A stretch of DNA of 11,875 bases from Kiritimatiellales bacterium. Lineage in GTDB: Bacteria > Verrucomicrobiota > Kiritimatiellia > Kiritimatiellales > Pontiellaceae. Shown here piece after piece: positions 1 to 6,669 of this stretch (within the stretch, counting starts at the first letter, position 1; each line of letters starts with the position of its first letter). The translations under genes and the position numbers were made by a program. The stretch is from contig DAOUQA010000054.1 of assembly GCA_030625905.1 (NCBI GenBank), forward strand, positions 1 to 11,875, in the 5' to 3' direction. The notes under the pieces are model-generated. The model searched no databases, was not told the DNA's origin, and saw nothing but the letters and a program-made list of their open reading frames with translations.

Positions 1-82
1 CCTCCCGGCCCCCCCGCGGGGCCCGCCCGCGACTCCGGCACCCCCCGTCGCCCCGCACCCACCCCTCTACTGACCCCTCTAC
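1..82. other. Anomalous GC-rich segment with repeat fragments at the window edge
   Basis: Positions 1-60 are runs of C and G unlike any other part of the window. Positions 62-82 hold two copies of the ten bases ACCCCTCTAC twelve bases apart. The minus strand here contains AGGGGTCAGT, the same ten bases as in the arm of the ribD palindrome. The segment keeps the ribD frame open but codes for nothing RibD-like. It could be a second, damaged copy of the palindromic element, or an assembly or sequencing artefact at a contig end that fell in a repeat. Confidence 0.5.
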
Positions 83-901
83 AGCAAACACAATTGTCCG
101 ATCCGCAGCTTCGTCCGTCAGCACCTTTGCGTCAGCGGGAATATTCTTGCCAATCACCACACGCCAGGGTTTCCGGCCATTGGAAGGCCGCGGTAGCAAC
201 GAAGGATCGTCGGCACGCACGGTTCCCGCACCTACCATGATCGCATCCGCCCGACGACGCATCTCCTGCACTCGTTCACGTGCCTCGGATCCAGTGATCC
301 ATTTCGAGTCACCGGTGCGATCAGCAATCTTTCCATCCAGTGTCGAGGCCAGCTTGAGCGTTACATACGGCAGACCGGTCGTAATGAATTTTTCAAACGG
401 GGCGACCAGTTCGTGCCCCTCCTTTTCGCAAACCCCGGAAACCACTTCCACGCCCGCCTCCCGCAAAATTCCCAGCCCGCGCCCGGCATGCTTCGGATTC
501 AGATCCTCCACCGACACCACCACGCGGCCAATGCCCTTTTCTAGAATCAGATCCGTGCACGGCGGTGTACGTCCGTGGGTGGAACAAGGCTCCAAAGTCA
601 CATAGAGAGTTGCGGTCTTCAACCTCCCCGCCCCAGAGGCATAGGGGTCAGTCCGATATTTTAATGTTTTTTCGCGGCTTATTAAAATATCGGACTGACC
701 CCTATCTCCATGCGCCTTGCTCCATGCTTTCAGGCAGGCTCTTTCTGCATGATCGCCCCCGGCCTTTCGATGCCAACCCTCGGCGATGACTTCCCCATCC
801 AAGACCAGCACCGCACCCACCGGCGGGTTCGGGCGGGTCAACCCTTCGCCCAACCTTGCCAACTCGATCGCCCGCATCATGAATTTTTCATTGGTGTCCA
901 T
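1..901 (-). CDS. ribD: RibD, bifunctional riboflavin deaminase/reductase, 3' end missing, carrying an in-frame palindromic insertion
   Basis: RibD catalyses the second and third steps of riboflavin synthesis: deamination of the pyrimidine formed from GTP, then NADPH-dependent reduction of its ribose side chain. Seen: ATG at 901; an N-terminal RPNPPVGAV motif at residues 23-31; the cytidine-deaminase-type zinc ligands H51-A-E53 and PC-STHGRTPP-C (C106, C115); then the start of the reductase domain (LKLASTLDGKIA, SKWITG, GAGTVRADDP). I followed the frame codon by codon and found no stop from 901 to the window edge. Residues 51 to 106 span 55 positions against about 25 in E. coli RibD; most of the excess is encoded by the inverted repeat at 641-705. 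From about residue 274 (positions 82-1) the family resemblance ends and the sequence becomes GC-rich low complexity. The full family length is about 360 residues, so roughly the last 90 are missing. The start has only a weak ribosome site (AGG), nine bases after the toxin stop, so translational coupling is possible. Identity is secure; activity with the insert is unknown. Confidence 0.9.
   Translation of the reverse strand, partial: MDTNEKFMMRAIELARLGEGLTRPNPPVGAVLVLDGEVIAEGWHRKAGGDHAERACLKAWSKAHGDRGQSDILISREKTLKYRTDPYASGAGRLKTATLYVTLEPCSTHGRTPPCTDLILEKGIGRVVVSVEDLNPKHAGRGLGILREAGVEVVSGVCEKEGHELVAPFEKFITTGLPYVTLKLASTLDGKIADRTGDSKWITGSEARERVQEMRRRADAIMVGAGTVRADDPSLLPRPSNGRKPWRVVIGKNIPADAKVLTDEAADRTIVFAVEGSVEGWVRGDGGCRSRGRAPRGGRE
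641..705. repeat. 65-bp perfect palindromic element inserted within ribD
   Basis: Positions 641-665 and 681-705 are perfect 25-base inverted copies (arm begins ATAGGGGTCAGTCCGATATT) around a 15-base loop at 666-680. On the minus strand it is read in the ribD frame as about 22 residues (RGQSDILI..., ...KYRTDPY) between the two zinc-ligand motifs. The structure resembles REP or MITE-type elements mobilised by Y1 (RAYT) transposases; that link is inference, since no such transposase is in the window. The arms are AT-rich at the loop side, unlike the surrounding coding DNA. Confidence 0.9.
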
Positions 902-909
902 CAATATGC

Positions 910-1305
910 CTAAAGCTCGTCCCAAACCCGCAAGCCGGCCACCTGCTTGAAGTGTGTATCGTATGTAACAACCTTTGCCCCCATCTCCAAGGCGTGTGCC
1001 GCAATCCATACATCATTAATTGGAATCGGCGTTCCCTGTTCCTTGAGCTGTTGCTTGATTGAACCAAATACATCGGCGGTTTCCATTCCTACCGGCAATA
1101 GGGCAACATGCGGTCGGTTTAGAAAACGTTCGAGTATCTTCCTGTTTTCTACAAGCCTGTTCCCTCCCCGGAAACCGGAAAACAACTCGCCCAGCACAAT
1201 GGCCGACATGTAGATGGTTTCCGCCCGGCTTATCACCGAAAGCACCTTTTCATCGCCACGCAACAGAGCCGCATAGGCATTTGTGTCCAGCAAAACCTTC
1301 CTCAC
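910..1305 (-). CDS. VapC-type PIN-domain toxin (ribonuclease)
   Basis: PIN-domain proteins of this type are Mg-dependent endoribonucleases acting on tRNA, rRNA or mRNA, held inactive by a cognate antitoxin. Seen: the four acidic positions of the fold, D7 (LLDTNAY), E40 (LGELFSGF), D98 (NDVWIAAHA) and D116 (VTYDTHF), in a 131-residue protein, the usual VapC length. I chose the GTG at 1305: it overlaps the antitoxin stop as GTGA and has GGAGG seven bases upstream, and the recognisable fold starts right after it (RKVLLDTN). An upstream in-frame start would extend back into the antitoxin gene and add ten unconvincing residues. The overlap with the antitoxin implies translational coupling. All acidic residues are intact, so the toxin looks functional. 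Its RNA target cannot be told from sequence. Confidence 0.9.
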   Translation of the reverse strand: MRKVLLDTNAYAALLRGDEKVLSVISRAETIYMSAIVLGELFSGFRGGNRLVENRKILERFLNRPHVALLPVGMETADVFGSIKQQLKEQGTPIPINDVWIAAHALEMGAKVVTYDTHFKQVAGLRVWDEL

Positions 1306-1556
1306 TCCCAGTCCTCCGGATCGACTTGGCTGCAAGAGGATGCCGCAGCATTGAATGCCGCTTCATCCTCCCGCGACCACACACCGAAAAACTCCATATA
1401 GTCCTTTCGATGATCCACCGCCACATCGTCAAGCCCAACGGAGGATGACAATAGCTTTTTCAAGGTTTGGTTCAGACTCACCCCCTTGGTTGCCGCCTCT
1501 TCGCGTAACCGCCGGTCAAGATCAGGCGCGATTCCATGCATGGTCATGCTACTCAT
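1302..1556 (-). CDS. Ribbon-helix-helix (FitA/VapB-like) antitoxin
   Basis: This 84-residue protein precedes and overlaps the PIN toxin, the normal order for VapBC/FitAB operons. The N-terminal half has the pattern of a ribbon-helix-helix DNA-binding domain: a short strand (MTMHGIA), helix DLDRRLREEAATKG, then SLNQTLKKLLSSS. The acidic C-terminal half (SREDEAAFNAAASS...DPEDWE) would be the part that wraps the toxin. The ATG at 1556 has GGAGG five bases upstream; an upstream in-frame start at 1595 would run through the inverted repeat and lacks a better ribosome site. The complex is expected to repress its own promoter, probably through the inverted repeat just upstream. The family assignment rests on fold pattern and partner, not close similarity. 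Confidence 0.82.
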   Translation of the reverse strand: MSSMTMHGIAPDLDRRLREEAATKGVSLNQTLKKLLSSSVGLDDVAVDHRKDYMEFFGVWSREDEAAFNAAASSCSQVDPEDWE

Positions 1557-1573
1557 AAAAACCTCCAATTCAC

Positions 1574-1598
1574 TATTTGAACCATATTGACTCAAATA
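1574..1598. promoter_or_regulatory. Candidate antitoxin operator (inverted repeat)
   Basis: TATTTGA (1574-1580) and TCAAATA (1592-1598) form a perfect 7-base inverted repeat with an 11-base spacer, 18 bases upstream of the antitoxin start. Ribbon-helix-helix antitoxins usually bind such sites in their own promoters. I did not find a clear -35/-10 pair, so the promoter itself is not assigned. Confidence 0.45.
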
Positions 1599-1636
1599 AT
1601 GAACTACTCGTTTTCCTGCTATTTACAAGCCTTTTA

Positions 1637-1813
1637 TCAACCAATCTCGTTCCGAAATCTTTCCACCAACTGCACGATTTCGGCGCGGATAGCGAACATA
1701 TCGTCGGAAAAGCGTTGAAGGCGTTCCGGAGCAATCAGCTCCTGCTTGCGCACTTTTTCCAATGCTTCGATCATGTTGTCGAAATAGGGTAGCGCGCGCT
1801 TGAGGTAGGCCAC
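1637..1813 (-). CDS. Hypothetical 58-residue helical protein, possibly a remnant
   Basis: I do not recognise this ORF. It lies between nusB and the toxin-antitoxin pair, 34 bases after the nusB stop. From a GTG at 1813 it reads as a charged, helix-forming protein (ALPYFDNMIEALEKVRKQ, then FSDDMFAIRAEIVQLVERF), with hydrophobic residues spaced as in an amphipathic helical hairpin or coiled coil. The frame has no in-frame ATG before residue 14, and it stays open backwards into nusB, so the true start is uncertain. The nearest ribosome-site-like sequence (GAGGA) is 11 bases from the GTG, which is long. It could be a small native gene or the tail of a gene cut off when something was inserted here. 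Confidence 0.4.
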   Translation of the reverse strand: MAYLKRALPYFDNMIEALEKVRKQELIAPERLQRFSDDMFAIRAEIVQLVERFRNEIG

Positions 1814-1847
1814 GCCATAGCACTTCCTCGTTCTCCCAAGACAGGGC

Positions 1848-2309
1848 TTAGTCATCCCCTTGCGGCGGTTTGTAGGCCGTGCGCGCAGGACGGTCGATGT
1901 CCTTGCGGATGCGATCGAGCACGCCATTGACGAAGCGACCCGACTGAAAGCTGCTGAAGTCCTTGGCAAAATGGACGGCTTCGTTGATCGATACCACGGG
2001 CGGCACATCGTCGCGGTAGAGCATTTCAAAGAGGGCGACGCGCATCACGGTGCGATCGACCGCGCCCATGCGCTCGGAGTCCCAGCGCTTGGCATATTGC
2101 GAAAGGCGGTCATCGAGTTCGTCCTTGCGCTGCACCACGCCCTTGATGATCTCCTCGGCATAGGTCTTTTCGCGTTCGTTTGGATCCTTTCCCTCCCAGA
2201 AACCCTTCAGCGCGATATCGGCCGGCTCGGGGTTGAAATCGAGTTGAAACAAAAACTGCATGATCCATTCACGCGTCTCGCGCCGTCCACTAACTTTTTT
2301 CTTCTGCAT
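1848..2309 (-). CDS. nusB: NusB, transcription antitermination factor
   Basis: NusB binds boxA RNA with ribosomal protein S10 (NusE) and supports antitermination in rRNA transcription. The 153-residue protein has the usual all-helical pattern: an N-terminal RRETREWIMQFLFQLDF (the RR..A...LFQ.D signature), then W-DSERMGAVDRTVMRVALFEML and VPPVVSINEAVHFAKDFSS with FVNGVLDRI near the C terminus, all hallmark NusB segments. ATG at 2309 has GGAG four bases upstream. Placement next to ribH is common across bacteria, so this is the native operon order. The tail (PARTAYKPPQGDD) is slightly longer than typical. Length and motifs leave little doubt. Confidence 0.95.
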   Translation of the reverse strand: MQKKKVSGRRETREWIMQFLFQLDFNPEPADIALKGFWEGKDPNEREKTYAEEIIKGVVQRKDELDDRLSQYAKRWDSERMGAVDRTVMRVALFEMLYRDDVPPVVSINEAVHFAKDFSSFQSGRFVNGVLDRIRKDIDRPARTAYKPPQGDD

Positions 2310-2338
2310 AAAACTCCAAATTGAACTAGTGTGTTAAT

Positions 2339-2457
2339 CACCACGGAATACACCGAAAAAAAACAAGACGATCCGCCGCTCCGTACTACTATCCGACATA
2401 TGATCCGTTTCCATTGGCCCCTATTTTGCTTCGTTCAGCGCTAGGTATTCCGTGGTG
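2339..2457. repeat. 119-bp intergenic segment with 13-bp terminal inverted repeats
   Basis: CACCACGGAATAC at 2339-2351 and GTATTCCGTGGTG at 2445-2457 are perfect inverted copies. They bracket nearly the whole nusB-ribH intergenic region, and the right copy starts five bases after the ribH stop. The 93 bases between contain no gene I can support. The arrangement suits a small non-autonomous mobile element; it is too widely spaced for a terminator stem. No target-site duplication is obvious. Confidence 0.6.
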
Positions 2458-2461
2458 CCAT

Positions 2462-2971
2462 TTATAACTGCTTGTAGACACGAGCGGTTTCGATGGCAGC
2501 TTCGGCGGCATACCAGCCCCGCGTGTTTTCACCTCCAAGGCATCGCGCCTCGGCCTGTGCCCAACTGCGCACGCCGACAATCTCGTTGATGACCGGTATC
2601 CGGTGCTTGCAGGAAATATCGAGTACGCTCTGTCCGGTGGTGTCGATAATCATCTGCGCGTGCTGCGTTTCACCTTCAACCACCACGCCGAGAACGATCA
2701 ATGCATTGTAGTTTCCACTGGCGGCCATCTTTCCCGCAACCACCGGAATCTCGTAGGCTCCCGGTACACGAACCACATCGATGGTCTCCGGCTTAGCACC
2801 GTTTTTTTCCAGGCACTGTACCGCGCTGCGACAAAGCTCGTCAGTCAGTTCGTCGTTGAAGCGGCTGACCACAATGCCGAACCGCATCCCCGACGCATCG
2901 AGGTTGCCAACGGTTTGGTTCGCCTCAACTCCATCGATCCGGTCAATGCTTTTTCTAATTCCTTTACCCAC
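2462..2971 (-). CDS. ribH: RibH, 6,7-dimethyl-8-ribityllumazine synthase
   Basis: RibH joins the RibD-pathway product to dihydroxybutanone phosphate from RibBA, giving the direct precursor of riboflavin. Seen in 169 residues: FGIVVSRFND (31-40), the substrate loop VRVPGAYEIPV (67-77), GVVVEGETQHAQMI with the catalytic histidine H104, and CLGGENTRGWYAAEAAIE near the end. The loop carries VEG where many lumazine synthases have IRG, and VINEIVGV replaces the common VIFGVLT, so it belongs to a divergent but recognisable branch. GTG at 2971 is preferred because GGAGG lies six bases upstream; a TTG at 2977 would overlap that ribosome site. It sits between ribBA and nusB and should be under the FMN riboswitch. 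Confidence 0.93.
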   Translation of the reverse strand: MGKGIRKSIDRIDGVEANQTVGNLDASGMRFGIVVSRFNDELTDELCRSAVQCLEKNGAKPETIDVVRVPGAYEIPVVAGKMAASGNYNALIVLGVVVEGETQHAQMIIDTTGQSVLDISCKHRIPVINEIVGVRSWAQAEARCLGGENTRGWYAAEAAIETARVYKQL

Positions 2972-3023
2972 AGTCAACCTCCGGTTGAGTAAATATCTAA
3001 ATCCGAATATCTAGATGCTAAAC

Positions 3024-3081
3024 AAATCCAAGGCTACCAATTCTAAATCCCAAAACAATAGCTGTTTTCTGCCTTGGATTT
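3024..3081 (-). repeat. Inverted repeat between ribBA and ribH
   Basis: AAATCCAAGGC (3024-3034) and GCCTTGGATTT (3071-3081) are perfect 11-base inverted copies with 36 bases between. The interior can form a second small stem (AAAACA/TGTTTT). It begins four bases after the ribBA stop in transcript order. The downstream side is only weakly T-rich, so a terminator is doubtful. A 3'-end stabilising or processing hairpin between ribBA and ribH is possible. Confidence 0.45.
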
Positions 3082-3084
3082 CCC

Positions 3085-4290
<1,206 letters not shown>

Positions 4291-4303
4291 AACTGTACCT
4301 TCC

Positions 4304-4339
4304 AAATAAAAAGCCCTAGAGAACTCACATCTCCAGGGC
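4304..4339 (-). terminator. Rho-independent terminator in the ribBA leader (riboswitch expression platform)
   Basis: In transcript order the leader forms GCCCTGGAGA (4339-4330), a 7-base loop, and TCTCTAGGGC (4322-4313), a 10-base stem with one G-U pair. TTTTTATTT (4312-4304) follows at once. It stands between the FMN aptamer and the ribBA ribosome site, so FMN binding is expected to favour early termination. Confidence 0.85.
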
Positions 4340-4365
4340 CTCTCGACAATACAGCATGCCGGTTC

Positions 4366-4484
4366 ATCTTCTTCCATCCAGACTATACTGTCGGTCGCAG
4401 AATTTCGCTGCATCTGCCCTTCCATATCCTGAAAAAGCTCGCGGACTGTCACCGCCGGTCGGGAATTTCACCCTGCCCTGAAGA
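4366..4484 (-). promoter_or_regulatory. FMN riboswitch (RFN element)
   Basis: The minus strand carries the conserved blocks of the RFN aptamer in order: TCTTCAGGGCAGGGTGAAAT, TCCCGACCGGCGGTGACAGT, CCGCGAGC, a variable arm, GCAGCGAAATTCTGC, GACCGACAGT, and AGTCTGGATGGAAGAAGAT, which pairs back with the start. It precedes ribBA with a terminator between, the arrangement expected for FMN feedback repression by transcription attenuation. The blocks leave little room for another identity. Confidence 0.96.
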
Positions 4485-4491
4485 TTGGGGG

Positions 4492-4520
4492 AATATGCGC
4501 ATAGCCATTCCGCGTTTCAA
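4492..4520 (-). promoter_or_regulatory. Probable sigma-70 promoter of the riboflavin operon
   Basis: TTGAAA (4520-4515), a 17-base spacer, then CATATT (4497-4492). The predicted transcription start falls just before the FMN aptamer at 4484, which is where a riboswitch promoter should lie. Confidence 0.65.
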
Positions 4521-4629
4521 GCCAAATCAGAAGACAAGATGGTTCGTTTTCGTCCCACAAGACGGGATCGGGAATGCGCGTTAGCCAGAGTCCCTTCCTC
4601 TGTATTGGCGGGCAGAGCGGAGCGGATAT

Positions 4630-4661
4630 AAAAAACCGGCGAACTCGCAATGAGTTCGCCG
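4630..4661 (-). terminator. Rho-independent terminator after tRNA-Pro
   Basis: CGGCGAACTC (4661-4652) and GAGTTCGCCG (4646-4637) form a perfect 10-base stem with a 5-base loop, followed by G and a run of six T on the minus strand. It starts ten bases after the tRNA 3' end and separates the tRNA unit from the riboflavin promoter. Confidence 0.93.
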
Positions 4662-4671
4662 CAATAAAAGA

Positions 4672-4748
4672 TGGTCGGGGCGGAGAGATTCGAACTCCCG
4701 ACCTATTGCTCCCAAAGCAACCGCGCTACCAGACTGCGCTACGCCCCG
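4672..4748 (-). tRNA. tRNA-Pro, anticodon UGG
   Basis: A 77-base cloverleaf on the minus strand. The acceptor stem is CGGGGCG/CGCCCCG with the C1-G72 pair typical of tRNA-Pro, the discriminator is A, and the 3' CCA is encoded (4674-4672). The anticodon loop reads TTTGGGA, giving TGG, which decodes CCN proline codons. The T-loop is TTCGAAT. All main stems pair. It has its own promoter and terminator. Confidence 0.96.
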
Positions 4749-4774
4749 CTTTCTAGTTTTCTGGAAAGCGCGCG

Positions 4775-4803
4775 AATATCAATGATTCGATCCGCAAAGG
4801 CAA
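4775..4803 (-). promoter_or_regulatory. Probable tRNA-Pro promoter
   Basis: TTGCCT (4803-4798), a 17-base spacer, and GATATT (4780-4775), about 27 bases upstream of the mature tRNA 5' end. It is followed by a GC-rich stretch (CGCGCGC). Confidence 0.6.
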
Positions 4804-4831
4804 TCCCTTTTTTCGAACATTCCCGAAACGG

Positions 4832-4859
4832 TTGCATCGTGGGAACAAAGAGGTATGAT
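4832..4859 (+). promoter_or_regulatory. Candidate promoter of the plus-strand kinase gene
   Basis: TTGCAT (4832-4837), a 16-base spacer, TATGAT (4854-4859). A start about seven bases further would lie only two or three bases before the ATG at 4869, so the transcript would be nearly leaderless and would exclude the GGAAA at 4860-4864. Either the transcript is leaderless or the true promoter lies elsewhere. Confidence 0.35.
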
Positions 4860-4868
4860 GGAAACACT

Positions 4869-5804
4869 ATGACCATGCCCATCCAGACCGTCGACGAGCT
4901 GAACGAAATGATCCGCAACGGCGACGTCCGCAAATACATCCGTCAGGAGGAAAAGGCCAAGGGTCTGGAACTGAAGGACATCGCGGATGAGATCGCGGAG
5001 CAGAACCAACGCCTGAAATGGGTCTGGTTGGCCGGGCCGTCGTCGGCAGGTAAAACAACGTTCACGCAACGGCTGGCAGCGGAGTTGGGGAGACAGGGCA
5101 TTCCAACGCACCAAATCTCGCTGGACAACTATTTCCTCAACCGCGAACTGACCCCGAAGAATGCCAAGGGCGAGTACGACTATGAACATATCGAGGCCAT
5201 CGACCTTCCCTTGCTGGAGCGCCATCTGGATAAGCTCGAAAATGGCCACACTATCGAGATGCCGCATTTCCGGTTTTTGCATGGCCGCCGCGAGTTCCGG
5301 GGCAATATCGTCAGTTTGGAACCGAACGAGCTGGTACTGATCGAGGGCATCCATGGCCTGAACCCGCGCATTACATCGTTTGTCGACCCCGCCCATGCGC
5401 TGAAAATCTACATCGGGGCGCGCACCACGCTGATGCTTGACAACGACACGCGCATTTCGAGCACCAACCACCGGATGATGCGCCGCATGATCCGCGACCA
5501 TAATTTCCGGGGCAATCCGGTGGAGAAAACCTTCAACCTCTGGCCGGCGGTGCGGGCGGGCGAGGACAAGTGGATCTTCCCGTTCCAGCCTTTGGCCGAC
5601 CATGAATACAACTCGGCGCTGGGCTATGAGATTTCCGTACTCAAACCGTTGGTGGAGCCGCTGATCCGCTCGCTACCAAACACCCATCCGGAACGCAATA
5701 AAGCCCGTGAATTGCTGGAGTTCCTAAGCCACTTCGAGCCAATCGATAAATCGCTCGTTCCGGAGAACTCGATTCTCCAAGAGTTTATTGAGACACCCCG
5801 CTGA
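4869..5804 (+). CDS. Uridine kinase-like P-loop nucleoside kinase
   Basis: A 311-residue cytoplasmic kinase of the phosphoribulokinase/uridine kinase superfamily, which phosphorylates a nucleoside or sugar hydroxyl with ATP. Seen: Walker A GPSSAGKTT at residues 56-64; LDNYF (85-89), the acidic loop after strand 2; HFRFLHGRRE; LIEGIHGLNP; a lid-like RMIRDHNFRG; and WIFPFQPLADHEYNSALGYEISVL. The last segments match the kinase half of long nucleoside kinases that carry an N-terminal TGS-type domain; here that domain is absent and only about 50 residues precede the P-loop. I placed the start at ATG 4869. The frame is open further upstream only because it crosses the tRNA gene, and that stretch is not coding. 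It is transcribed divergently from the tRNA and convergently with lpxA, alone. The substrate cannot be fixed from sequence. Confidence 0.88.
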   Translation: MTMPIQTVDELNEMIRNGDVRKYIRQEEKAKGLELKDIADEIAEQNQRLKWVWLAGPSSAGKTTFTQRLAAELGRQGIPTHQISLDNYFLNRELTPKNAKGEYDYEHIEAIDLPLLERHLDKLENGHTIEMPHFRFLHGRREFRGNIVSLEPNELVLIEGIHGLNPRITSFVDPAHALKIYIGARTTLMLDNDTRISSTNHRMMRRMIRDHNFRGNPVEKTFNLWPAVRAGEDKWIFPFQPLADHEYNSALGYEISVLKPLVEPLIRSLPNTHPERNKARELLEFLSHFEPIDKSLVPENSILQEFIETPR

Positions 5805-5891
5805 CAACGAGGCGAAATATAATGGAGATGGAGGAACTTGCAAAACCCCTCAATGGTGTGGTGCGCACTTCCATTCCGATAGATTGAAACC

Positions 5892-6665
5892 CTATCGTGT
5901 GATGCCCTTTTCGGAGGCGCGGCAGAATTCGAGCAGGTGCTTTATTTCAGGCGTCTGCTCCACCTCGGCCTCAATCTTGTCGAGGGTCTGGGCAACGGGC
6001 GCGTTTTGGCGGTAGAGAATGCGGTAGGCTTCCTTGATCGCCTTGCGGCCAGCCTCATCGACCCCGCGGCGCTCTAGGCCGATCCGGTTGAAGCCGCGTA
6101 CCTCCAGCGGGTCGCCGTGACCGATCATGAAGGGAGGGAGGTCTTTGGTGATTTTCGACATGGCGCCGACAAAGGCCAGCTTGCCGACGCGCAGGAATTG
6201 CACGATCCCCACAAGCCCCTCGATGGTGGCCAGGTCTTCGATGGTCACATGTCCGGCAATCTGGCAGGCATTGGCAATGATGACCTGGTTGCCGATATGG
6301 CAGCAGTGCGCGATGTGCGCATAGGCCATGAGGAGGCAGTTGTCGGCCACAGTCGTAAAGTCGCCCTCGTTGGTGGCGGCGTTGACCGTGACATATTCGC
6401 GGATGGTGTTGTTGTTGCCGATCTTCACGCCCGGATCCCCGCCCTCGAACTTGAGATCCTGGGTGCGGCCACCGAGCACGGCGAACGGGGAGACGCGGTT
6501 CCCCTCGCCCAGTGTGGTGTTGCCCTCGACAACGACATGGGAGATGAGCTCGGTTCCGCTCCCAATCACCGCCTGGGAGCTGACCGTGCAGTAGGGGCCG
6601 ATGATGACGTCGTCCGCAATTTGCGCGCCGGCGCCAATAATGGCGGTTTCATGAATCTGCGCCAT
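5892..6665 (-). CDS. lpxA: LpxA, UDP-GlcNAc 3-O-acyltransferase
   Basis: LpxA transfers a hydroxyacyl chain from acyl carrier protein to UDP-GlcNAc, the first step of lipid A synthesis, so the cell makes LPS. The 257 residues begin with a left-handed beta-helix of hexapeptide repeats (IHETAII, ADDVIIGPYC, IGSGTELISHVVVEG, IGNNNTIREYVTV). They contain AHIAH at 116-120, with H120 aligning with the E. coli catalytic H125, and PPFMIGHGDPLEVRGFNRIGLERRG. A helical C-terminal acyl-carrier-protein-binding domain follows. Where E. coli has HQF and a downstream histidine (H144, H160), this protein has VQF and a K-L-A-F stretch, so some active-site histidines are not conserved. ATG 6665 is preferred (GGAG nine bases upstream); a TTG at 6686 would overlap fabZ. 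It is four bases after fabZ, as in many lipid A operons. Confidence 0.94.
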   Translation of the reverse strand: MAQIHETAIIGAGAQIADDVIIGPYCTVSSQAVIGSGTELISHVVVEGNTTLGEGNRVSPFAVLGGRTQDLKFEGGDPGVKIGNNNTIREYVTVNAATNEGDFTTVADNCLLMAYAHIAHCCHIGNQVIIANACQIAGHVTIEDLATIEGLVGIVQFLRVGKLAFVGAMSKITKDLPPFMIGHGDPLEVRGFNRIGLERRGVDEAGRKAIKEAYRILYRQNAPVAQTLDKIEAEVEQTPEIKHLLEFCRASEKGITR

Positions 6666-6669
6666 GGTT

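Noticed and set aside
147..605. 152-residue plus-strand open frame
   Set aside because: It lies opposite ribD, whose motifs are clear, and its own translation is serine-, arginine- and proline-rich with no recognisable pattern.
641..705. The ribD palindrome as a transcription terminator
   Set aside because: It lies inside a coding frame that continues with the essential PCxxxGxxPPC motif, and no T-run directly follows the right arm in the transcript.
2339..2457. The 13-base inverted repeats as a terminator stem
   Set aside because: They are 93 bases apart with no following T-run.
4291..4452. 54-residue N-terminal extension of RibBA
   Set aside because: It would be translated from the riboswitch and terminator, whose RNA structure explains the sequence; the ribosome site before 4290 decides the start.
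4671..4868. 66-residue N-terminal extension of the kinase
   Set aside because: It is the reverse complement of tRNA-Pro plus its promoter, so the open frame is incidental.
4779..5603. 274-residue minus-strand open frame
   Set aside because: It is antisense to the kinase gene, which carries an intact P-loop and family motifs.
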